From Chloroflexota bacterium (GTDB lineage Bacteria > Chloroflexota > Anaerolineae > Caldilineales > Caldilineaceae), in NCBI GenBank assembly GCA_003577365.1, contig QEUY01000268.1, forward strand, positions 1 through 5,892: DNA of 5,892 nt, read 5' to 3'. Position 1 is the first letter of the stretch, and every line of letters starts with the position of its first letter. Shown here one piece after another: positions 1 to 3,750 of this stretch. The position numbers and the translations under genes were made by a program. Below the pieces are notes generated by a model, which was given only the letters and a program-made list of their open reading frames with translations, searched no databases and was not told the DNA's origin.

Positions 1-156
1 GGCGGTCGGCCCGACAAAGACCAGGCGGCCGCCATAGCCTTCCAAGACCACATGCTCGCCCTGGCAGAGCTCTTCGACCTCCAGGCGTGTGACGGCGTGG
101 CGGGCCATATGCGCCACGTTCCAATCGTCCCAGATCAGTTCTCTAACGTGGATCAT
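1..156 (-). CDS. BrnT/DUF4258-like putative toxin, N-terminal part (runs off left edge)
   Basis: The minus strand is open from an ATG at 156-154 to the window edge and gives 52 residues: it begins MIHVRELIWDDWN and ends VFVGPTA. The pattern WDDWNxxHMxRHxVTxxEVEE, followed by two beta-strand-like segments (HVVLEGYGGR, LVFVGPT), is characteristic of small BrnT/DUF4258-type proteins, which have a RelE-like fold. Characterised BrnT members are ribonuclease toxins. Full-length members have roughly 80-100 residues, so about half is missing here. I chose this ATG because the family usually starts a few residues before the WDxWN motif. No Shine-Dalgarno sequence precedes it, and the start codon lies inside a 15-bp palindrome. 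The nearest upstream gene on the same strand is the Phd-like protein, 164 nt away. That is a large gap for a toxin-antitoxin operon, so its own antitoxin may lie off the left edge. Family assignment is fairly secure; toxin activity is inferred. Confidence 0.72.
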   Translation of the reverse strand, partial: MIHVRELIWDDWNVAHMARHAVTRLEVEELCQGEHVVLEGYGGRLVFVGPTA

Positions 157-168
157 TGTATAACAATG
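154..168. promoter_or_regulatory. 15-bp palindrome over the start of the BrnT-like gene
   Basis: CATTGT-ATA-ACAATG is a perfect inverted repeat with 6-bp arms and a 3-bp centre. Its left end is the complement of the ATG of the leftward gene. A GATAAT hexamer on the minus strand (176-181) could be a -10 box, which would place the palindrome just after the transcription start; no good -35 box was found. An operator or an mRNA hairpin hiding the start codon are both possible. Confidence 0.5.
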
Positions 169-272
169 CGCTACAATTATCTAGTGTGAAGTTAGGCATT
201 AGGGTTCCATTCTACCCCATCAGGCTGACTTGTCCGGAGCCGGAACGGGTGTTGCGCCAGGATGCAGTAGCG

Positions 273-312
273 CATACAAGCATATAAGCATAAAACCATC
301 AATACATAGGCG
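273..312 (+). repeat. Octad array A: tandem 8-bp repeats (CATAnAAG)
   Basis: Contiguous 8-bp units read CATACAAG, CATATAAG, CATAAAAC, CATCAATA, with a degenerate fifth CATAGGCG. The CAT core recurs exactly every 8 bp. The array lies between the Phd-like and BrnT-like genes, in an interval that otherwise codes for nothing. The same unit recurs in four other arrays in this window, always in the same orientation. It is a likely binding site for the ribbon-helix-helix protein at 1475-1744, since proteins of that fold bind tandem 7-8 bp subsites. Confidence 0.75.
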
Positions 313-320
313 CGTGCGGG

Positions 321-593
321 TCACTGGCGGGCGGGCAGGGGACGGCGCCGGAGGGCCGCCACCTGGTCGAGCAGCTCCTGCTTGACGGCCTGCGTGTGCC
401 GGCGCTCAAGGGCGGTATAGTCGGTATAGGCCACCAGCACGGCGGCCGGCTTGCCGTCAAGATAGATAAAGGCCCGGCCCTGCCGGGCACTGACCCAGCG
501 GGTGAGGGCCTGGAGCTTGCGGTCGTCGTCTGGATGGACGGCGCAGCGGCGCAGGCGTTGCTTTTCTCTGAGTGGCGATCCGGTGTTATTCAT
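321..593 (-). CDS. Phd/YefM-like antitoxin
   Basis: This 90-residue protein has the diagnostic segment RAFIYLDGKPAAVLVAY-TDYTALE at residues 40-63. It matches the Phd/YefM pattern in which a strand ending in GKPxAVLV is followed by a YxxYxxLE helix. Residues 66-85 form a charged helix like the toxin-binding tail of the family. Family members dimerise, bind their own operator and neutralise a partner toxin. The N-terminus is atypical: about 20 arginine-rich residues come before the expected start of the fold, so an internal start is possible. The chosen ATG has AGG on the minus strand 6 nt upstream. Its complement is the first unit of octad array B, and a good promoter lies immediately upstream. 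No adjacent RelE, Doc or PIN toxin is visible; the nearest candidate is the BrnT-like gene 164 nt downstream. Family call moderately secure, partner unknown. Confidence 0.68.
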   Translation of the reverse strand: MNNTGSPLREKQRLRRCAVHPDDDRKLQALTRWVSARQGRAFIYLDGKPAAVLVAYTDYTALERRHTQAVKQELLDQVAALRRRPLPARQ

Positions 594-622
594 AAAAACC
601 TAAAAGCATAATAGCATACAAT
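591..622 (+). repeat. Octad array B over the antitoxin promoter
   Basis: Four contiguous units, CATAAAAA, CCTAAAAG, CATAATAG and CATACAAT, cover the -10 box, the expected transcription start and the start codon of the leftward Phd-like gene. A protein bound here should block that promoter. Confidence 0.78.
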
Positions 623-635
623 CACCCTCTGTAAA
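608..635 (-). promoter_or_regulatory. Sigma70-type promoter of the Phd-like antitoxin gene
   Basis: Read on the minus strand, TTTACA (635-630) and TATTAT (613-608) are separated by 16 bp, each matching consensus at five of six positions. Transcription would start near 601, leaving a leader of about 8 nt. The -10 box is inside octad array B. The -35 box lies 11 bp from the -35 box of the divergent parA promoter. Confidence 0.6.
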
Positions 636-646
636 GCCGCACGCAG

Positions 647-674
647 TTGACAGCCGTCCCACACAGTCTATAAT
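647..674 (+). promoter_or_regulatory. Strong sigma70-type promoter of parA
   Basis: TTGACA (647-652) and TATAAT (669-674) are both perfect consensus hexamers with a 16-bp spacer. Transcription should start near 681, exactly where octad array C begins, leaving a leader of about 40 nt before the parA ATG. A perfect promoter for a partition operon normally needs a repressor, and the octads are in the right place for one. Confidence 0.82.
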
Positions 675-679
675 GACTG

Positions 680-703
680 CATAAAAACATAACTTCATAA
701 AGA
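680..703 (+). repeat. Octad array C at the parA transcription start
   Basis: Three contiguous units, CATAAAAA, CATAACTT and CATAAAGA, begin 5 bp after the -10 box and run through the 5' leader of parA. This is a good position for an autorepressor operator of the par operon. Confidence 0.72.
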
Positions 704-720
704 AGCGTTGAACGGAACCT

Positions 721-1482
721 ATGCGCAAAATCGTGATTGCCAACCAAAAAGGCGGGGTCGCCAAGACCACCACGGCCGTCAATCTGGCGGCGGGGCTGGC
801 GCTGCGGGGGCGGCGCGTGCTGCTGATTGACATGGACCCCCAGGCGAATTCGACCTTCGCCGTGATGGGGACGACCCCGCCCAAGCTCTCGGTCTATGAT
901 TTGCTGATCCGCGACCGCGATTTGCCCGAGGTGGTGCACACCACCGCCCAGCCCCTGCTCGACATTGTGCCCAGCACGATTGATTTGGCCGGGGCCGAGG
1001 TCGAACTGATCAGCCGGGTGGGCGGGCAGTCGCGGTTGCGCACCAAGCTGACCGAAGTACAAGAAGAACTGATCTACGACTACATCCTGATCGACGCGCC
1101 GCCCTCGTTGGGCTTTTTGACCATCAACGCCCTGGCCGCCGCCGACGAGGTCCTGATCCCGGTCTCGACCAGCATCTTTGCGCTCAACGGTATCGCCATG
1201 CTCGAGAGCACCATCAAGCAGGTGCGGCGCGAGCTTAACTGCCCGCACTTGCGCATCAGCGGCGTACTCTGCACGATCTACGACAACACCAACGTGGCGC
1301 GCGATGTGGTGGCCGAGACCCAGCGCCATTTTGGCGACCTGGTCTTTAAGACCATCATCCCCAAGAATGTCAAGGTCGAGGAAGCCCACAGCCGCAGCGA
1401 GAGCGTCTTTAGCTACGCCGGCGACAGCAAGGGCGCCGAGGCCTACCGTGACTTTGTCGAGGAGGTACTATCCCGTGAGTAG
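721..1482 (+). CDS. parA: ParA partition ATPase
   Basis: This 253-residue deviant-Walker ATPase of the ParA/Soj/MinD group drives segregation of plasmid copies, using ATP-dependent non-specific DNA binding and hydrolysis stimulated by its partner protein. Visible motifs are the deviant Walker A KGGVAKTTT (residues 10-18, signature lysine K10), Walker A' IDMDPQANST (36-45) and Walker B YILIDAPPSLG (121-131). The fifth residue of the P-loop is Ala where Gly is most common (KGGVGKTT); this variant is known in ParA proteins. The length and the lack of an N-terminal helix-turn-helix mean that operon repression must come from the partner, as in small plasmid ParA systems. The ATG follows a weak GGAA. 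The strong promoter at 647-674 and octad array C lie just upstream. The last 8 nt overlap the next gene, which suggests translational coupling. Very confident. Confidence 0.96.
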   Translation: MRKIVIANQKGGVAKTTTAVNLAAGLALRGRRVLLIDMDPQANSTFAVMGTTPPKLSVYDLLIRDRDLPEVVHTTAQPLLDIVPSTIDLAGAEVELISRVGGQSRLRTKLTEVQEELIYDYILIDAPPSLGFLTINALAAADEVLIPVSTSIFALNGIAMLESTIKQVRRELNCPHLRISGVLCTIYDNTNVARDVVAETQRHFGDLVFKTIIPKNVKVEEAHSRSESVFSYAGDSKGAEAYRDFVEEVLSRE

Positions 1483-1744
1483 CAGGAAGAACGAGAATAC
1501 CGGTCTAGGCAAGAATGCCTTTTTTAAGACGGGCAAGGGGAACGCATCCGATCCGCAAGAGGCCACGGGCACTGAGGAGAAGGTGGCCAAGATGCGCACC
1601 TCTGTCATGCTTTCGCCCGAGGTGGTGGCGGGCATCGAGATCTTGCGCACGCAGGCGCGCAAGCAGGGGCAGCGGCTGACCACCAGCGAGATCATCGACG
1701 ATGCCTTGCGCTTGCTCATGCGCGAGCGCAAGGTCATGCCGTGA
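1475..1744 (+). CDS. Small ribbon-helix-helix partition protein (ParB-like partner of ParA)
   Basis: An 89-residue basic protein with a GTG start at 1475, preceded by GAGGAGGT with an 8-nt spacer inside the end of parA. Residues 1-38 are rich in Lys, Gly, Asn and Thr and look disordered (for example RKNENTGLGKNAFF). Flexible basic tails of this kind in ParG and omega proteins carry the residue that stimulates ParA. Residues 39-86 fit a ribbon-helix-helix fold: strand KMRTSVMLSPEVV (39-51, with alternating R41, S43 and M45 as likely base contacts), helix 1 up to about 64, turn QRLTTS, and helix 2 EIIDDALRLLMRER (72-85). Such dimers bind arrays of 7-8 bp direct repeats as both operator and centromere, which fits the five octad arrays here. 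No ParB-type HTH domain is present. The fold is visible, the operon context is strong, and the DNA target is inferred. Confidence 0.88.
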   Translation: MSSRKNENTGLGKNAFFKTGKGNASDPQEATGTEEKVAKMRTSVMLSPEVVAGIEILRTQARKQGQRLTTSEIIDDALRLLMRERKVMP

Positions 1745-1766
1745 GGCCGCCGTACGCACCCTATCT

Positions 1767-1788
1767 ACGAGTTTTTGACGAGTTTTTG
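1767..1788 (+). repeat. Tandem 11-bp repeat ACGAGTTTTTG x2
   Basis: Two exact, directly adjacent copies of ACGAGTTTTTG occur at 1767-1777 and 1778-1788, 6 bp before octad array D. One copy per helical turn would put both on the same DNA face. The role is unknown: a partition accessory site, a protein site near the origin, or an UP-like element. Confidence 0.6.
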
Positions 1789-1793
1789 GGTCG

Positions 1794-1817
1794 CATACAA
1801 ACATAAAAACATAAATA
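1794..1817 (+). repeat. Octad array D
   Basis: Three contiguous units, CATACAAA, CATAAAAA and CATAAATA, lie 49 bp after the ribbon-helix-helix gene. No clear promoter overlaps them, so this array is a better candidate for a centromere element than for an operator. Confidence 0.72.
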
Positions 1818-1884
1818 TATTTCGTGTAGTAATCAAAAATACCGTCATACTTCTTCCCGGCTCTCTGGGAACTTCCGCGCGGTT

Positions 1885-1932
1885 CATATCTACCTAAAAA
1901 CGTAAAAGCGTAAAACGATACAAGCATAGCAC
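1885..1932 (+). repeat. Octad array E (longest, six units)
   Basis: Six contiguous 8-bp units read CATATCTA, CCTAAAAA, CGTAAAAG, CGTAAAAC, GATACAAG and CATAGCAC. The TAnAA core holds its 8-bp register through the central four. With array D it brackets the 67-bp interval 1818-1884. It is downstream of the par genes and upstream of the rep leader, a common place for a plasmid centromere, and could also affect rep transcription. Confidence 0.74.
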
Positions 1933-1961
1933 ATGGGTCGCTGCAGCCGGCTTTTTGCTGC

Positions 1962-1991
1962 TTGTCGGCAGCCGATGGGCTGTGCTATGGT
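1962..1991 (+). promoter_or_regulatory. Weak candidate rep promoter
   Basis: TTGTCG (1962-1967) and TATGGT (1986-1991) with an 18-bp spacer match the sigma70 hexamers at four of six positions each. Transcription from about 1998 would give rep a leader of about 300 nt that includes the whole antisense region. The -35 box also forms the loop of a GCTGC/GCAGC hairpin. The assignment is tentative. Confidence 0.25.
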
Positions 1992-2060
1992 GGGGAGACA
2001 GCGTGGTGTAGGGGTGGTAGATTTCACTCGCTACACGAATCGAAGACACAACCAGATAAC

Positions 2061-2085
2061 AAAAAAAGAAGGCTCTACAGCCTTC
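2061..2085 (-). terminator. Leftward intrinsic terminator
   Basis: On the minus strand, GAAGGCT-GTAG-AGCCTTC (2085-2068) forms a 7-bp stem with a 4-nt loop, followed directly by seven T residues (2067-2061). This is a canonical rho-independent terminator for leftward transcription. On the plus strand the hairpin is not followed by a T-tract. No protein-coding gene reads into it from the right, so it most likely ends a short RNA. Confidence 0.85.
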
Positions 2086-2224
2086 CTGCTTGGCTTGACC
2101 AGCAGAGAACGGCTCGCAACCGTTCTCGCCTGAGGAGTCACCCCTCAATCACGATCTGTGGCAAATCGCTGATTGAGAAACGTGCACCTACCTACAGGAG
2201 TCCTGTACAACCCTCTCTTCGCTC
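2061..2224 (-). ncRNA. Predicted structured antisense RNA of the rep leader (about 164 nt)
   Basis: A leftward promoter (2259-2231) and the terminator at 2085-2061 bracket a stretch with no plausible leftward gene. The predicted transcript folds into consecutive stem-loops. These are a 7-bp-arm palindrome TACAGGA-G-TCCTGTA (2193-2207), a 12-bp stem with one bulge between 2144-2155 and 2165-2177 (9-nt loop), an 8-bp stem GAGAACGG/CCGTTCTC (2105-2112 with 2120-2127, 7-nt loop), and the terminator hairpin. It is fully complementary to the leader that any rightward rep transcript starting before 2061 would carry. This is the organisation of countertranscribed RNAs controlling plasmid copy number. 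It contains TGACTCCTCAGGC, the same sequence as mRNA positions 2240-2252, so it can compete for the mRNA arm at 2128-2140. Its CTCCTCA could also pair with the rep ribosome binding site. Transcription itself is inferred. Confidence 0.62.
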
Positions 2225-2252
2225 AAGATCAGGGTACTATGACTCCTCAGGC
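2128..2252. promoter_or_regulatory. Long-range 13-bp inverted repeat in the rep leader (possible RNA switch)
   Basis: GCCTGAGGAGTCA (2128-2140) and TGACTCCTCAGGC (2240-2252) are perfectly complementary over 13 bp with 99 nt between them. The right arm contains CTCCTCA (2243-2249), which is also complementary to TGAGGAG (2293-2299), the rep Shine-Dalgarno region. The two pairings cannot form together: left arm with right arm frees the ribosome binding site, while right arm with Shine-Dalgarno hides it. The antisense RNA covers the left arm and could push the balance toward the hidden state. Confidence 0.6.
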
Positions 2253-2259
2253 CTGTCAA
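2231..2259 (-). promoter_or_regulatory. Leftward promoter for the predicted antisense RNA
   Basis: On the minus strand a perfect -35 box TTGACA (2259-2254) is followed after 17 bp by TACCCT (2236-2231), which keeps the first T, the A and the final T of the -10 consensus. The start would be near 2224. The -10 is weak, but the perfect -35 and ideal spacing make it the best leftward promoter before the terminator. Confidence 0.5.
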
Positions 2260-2304
2260 GGCGCAGGAACGGCGTCGGGCGATCCCGCTGCATGAGGAGA
2301 GATT

Positions 2305-3579
2305 ATGGCACCCACCCCACCCCCTGCCCCCTTTGCCGGCTTTGCGCGGCCTGAGCAGAATTGGTTTCGCCTGCCCAACAACTGGACCGACATCACAGCC
2401 GAGATCACCAGCCTGGCCGAGCTCAAGCTGATCGAGTATGTACTCAAGCATACCTGGGGCTACCGCGAATACGATATCACCAAACACATTACCCTAGACG
2501 AGTTTATGTCCGGCAGAAAGCGCAAGGACGGCAGCCGCATCGACCGCGGCACGGGCCTGAGCAAACCCTCGGTCATCGCCGGGCTCAAGGCGGCCATTGA
2601 GCATGGCTACTTGCGCGTCGAGGTGGACGGCACAGACAAGGCGCGCATCAAGAAGTTCTACCGGCTGCGTATGGACCACGAAGACGCCCAGACCCCGCAA
2701 GAGGTCGAGTCGCCGCCGGTCGTGATGCCGCCAACGCCCGAGGAACTTCCGCCTGAAGACCAGACGAACGGGGAGGGGTTAAGCTCCTTTACCCCCGATG
2801 TAAAGAATCTTTACCCCGATGTAAAGAATGTTTACCGCAGCGGTCAAGAAAGTTTACAGCGATCAGAGACAGATACTTTAGAAAGACAACAACAGAAAGA
2901 CAACAAGACCAACAACAACCGCGAGACCCTTCCCGAACCCGACAGCGATGTTGTTGTTGTTTTATCTCAGTTTGGAATTGCCAAACGGGTCGCGGTGCAA
3001 CTGGCGCGCGCCTATCCTGCCGACCTGATCCGGCAGAAGGTCGCCTATCTCGAGTTTTTGCAGACAGCTAGACCCAGCGAAGTCAAGAAGCCAGCGGCGT
3101 GGCTGCGGCGGGCGATTGAGGACGACTACAGCGCCCCTGACGGCTTCGTAACCCCCGCAGAGGCTCAACAGGCCGCCGACGACGAGAAACGCCGCAAATT
3201 GGCCTTTGTGGAGGCCCAGCAGCAAGAATATACGCGGGTCGCAGCCGAACGGGAAGCGCGTGCCGCCCAGCGCGCCGCCGTGCTGGACCAAGCCCGCACC
3301 CGCTACGGCACGACGCCCGCCGACCTCGAGCTCTGGCAGCGGGCGCTTGAGGATCTGCGCTACACACTCAACGACGCCATCTTCTCCCTGCTTGCCGACG
3401 CCGAGGTGCTCCAGGTGAGCGATGACAGCCTGACCCTAGGGTTGTTTCAGGCCTTCAAGCTGCAGCAGTTGACGCACCCCGGCTACCAAAAGGCCATCCA
3501 GCGCAGCCTGCGCCGCCTGGTGGGACGCGAGCTGGCGCTGCGCACCGAACTGCTTCCTCTGCCGGAGGGTGGGCCGTAG
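2305..3579 (+). CDS. Replication initiator: winged-helix N-terminus, DnaA domain I-like C-terminus
   Basis: A 424-residue protein with an ATG after a strong GAGGAGAG (2294-2301). Residues 20-125 (FRLPNNWTDI to FYRLRM) fit a helix-turn-helix/winged-helix domain like those of phage O-type and plasmid initiators, with a probable recognition helix near GLSKPSVIAGLKAAIEHGYL (84-103). Residues 126-215 are a low-complexity acidic then Gln/Asn-rich linker whose DNA carries four iterons. Residues 216-280 (LSQFGIAKRVAVQLARAYP, then KKPAAWLRRAIEDDY) match a helical module common in plasmid initiators (FGI...NPAGWL...AI). Residues 285-335 are a charged, probably coiled-coil helix. Residues 341-417 (LWQRALEDLRYTLNDAIF, VSDDSLTLGL, FKLQQL, YQKAIQRSLRRLVG) resemble DnaA domain I, which recruits the DnaB helicase. 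The likely role is origin binding and helicase loading. Initiator role fairly sure; the DnaA-like domain is by pattern only. Confidence 0.85.
   Translation: MAPTPPPAPFAGFARPEQNWFRLPNNWTDITAEITSLAELKLIEYVLKHTWGYREYDITKHITLDEFMSGRKRKDGSRIDRGTGLSKPSVIAGLKAAIEHGYLRVEVDGTDKARIKKFYRLRMDHEDAQTPQEVESPPVVMPPTPEELPPEDQTNGEGLSSFTPDVKNLYPDVKNVYRSGQESLQRSETDTLERQQQKDNKTNNNRETLPEPDSDVVVVLSQFGIAKRVAVQLARAYPADLIRQKVAYLEFLQTARPSEVKKPAAWLRRAIEDDYSAPDGFVTPAEAQQAADDEKRRKLAFVEAQQQEYTRVAAEREARAAQRAAVLDQARTRYGTTPADLELWQRALEDLRYTLNDAIFSLLADAEVLQVSDDSLTLGLFQAFKLQQLTHPGYQKAIQRSLRRLVGRELALRTELLPLPEGGP
2788..2875 (+). repeat. Four iteron-like repeats inside rep (candidate origin)
   Basis: TTTAC recurs at 2788, 2810, 2831 and 2853, with spacings of 22, 21 and 22 bp, two helical turns each. 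Units 1 and 2 are nearly identical (TTTACCCCCGATGTAAAG and TTTACCCCGATGTAAAG) and each has CTTTAC/GTAAAG dyad arms. Unit 3 keeps TTTACC...GT.AAGAA and contains the dyad ACCGC-A-GCGGT. Unit 4 (TTTACAGCGAT) is the most degenerate. They encode part of the unstructured linker (FTPDVKNLYPDVKNVY), so the repeat is unlikely to be dictated by protein fold. They resemble the iterons of the lambda origin, which lie inside gene O. Confidence 0.62.
2871..2962. repeat. Low-complexity A/C-rich stretch after the iterons
   Basis: Directly after the iterons the top strand becomes rich in A and C. An exact 12-bp direct repeat GAAAGACAACAA occurs at 2881-2892 and 2895-2906. AACAACAAC at 2911-2919 is mirrored by GTTGTTGTT at 2950-2958 as an inverted repeat. 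It encodes a Gln/Asn-rich then Val-rich linker. The lower GC and strand asymmetry would suit a DNA unwinding element next to iterons. Confidence 0.5.
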
Positions 3580-3624
3580 CGCAGGGCTCAAACCGGCACG
3601 AAGTGGGCGCGATCTGCCCTGCGC
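3579..3624. repeat. 9-bp inverted repeat at the end of rep
   Basis: GCGCAGGGC (3579-3587) and GCCCTGCGC (3616-3624) form a perfect 9-bp stem around a 28-nt loop, beginning at the last base of the rep stop codon. No T-tract follows, so it is not a standard intrinsic terminator. A weak terminator, an mRNA-stabilising hairpin or a protein site are possible. The rest of the gap up to 3750 shows nothing convincing apart from a purine-rich GGGGAGAGAAGAG (3714-3726). Confidence 0.5.
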
Positions 3625-3750
3625 CATTCAGTCGGGCCGATCCAGCCCATGCCTCTGGCCACTGCGCCGCGGCCATGGATAGCGCCGGCGTGACCGCCCC
3701 ACCCCGCCGCGCTGGGGAGAGAAGAGTCGTGTAGGCGCAGCAGGCGCGCG

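Larger units (their letters stand above)
1745..2304. other. Par-rep intergenic control region
   Basis: About 560 bp with no convincing gene. In order it holds a tandem 11-bp repeat (1767-1788), octad arrays D and E with a short inverted repeat TTCCC-8nt-GGGAA between them (1854-1871), a GCTGC-TTGTCG-GCAGC hairpin (1957-1972), the predicted leftward RNA (2061-2224) and the structured rep leader. I saw no consensus DnaA box (TTATCCACA-like). Two weak rightward promoter candidates could serve rep: TTGTCG-18bp-TATGGT (1962-1991) and GAGACA-17bp-TAGATT (1995-2023). Confidence 0.6.

Noticed and set aside
273..312. CRISPR-like array
   Set aside because: The units are contiguous 8-bp repeats without spacers, so they are protein-binding repeats rather than CRISPR.
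622..1389. 255-codon open frame on the minus strand opposite parA
   Set aside because: It is a shadow of the GC-rich parA codons; composition is Gly/Asp/Gln/His-rich with no recognisable domain, while parA is unmistakable on the plus strand.
1854..1871. TTCCC/GGGAA dyad as a terminator of the par operon
   Set aside because: Only a 5-bp stem with no T-tract; kept as a minor dyad within the candidate centromere region.
1933..2133. 66-codon plus-strand frame beginning right after octad array E and stopping inside the 13-bp repeat arm
   Set aside because: It has no Shine-Dalgarno, no recognisable protein pattern, and crosses the terminator and RNA stems. A leader peptide role is conceivable but unsupported.
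2188..2487. 99-codon minus-strand frame over the rep start and leader
   Set aside because: It overlaps the rep start region and the antisense RNA promoter, has no ribosome site, and its product has no family features.
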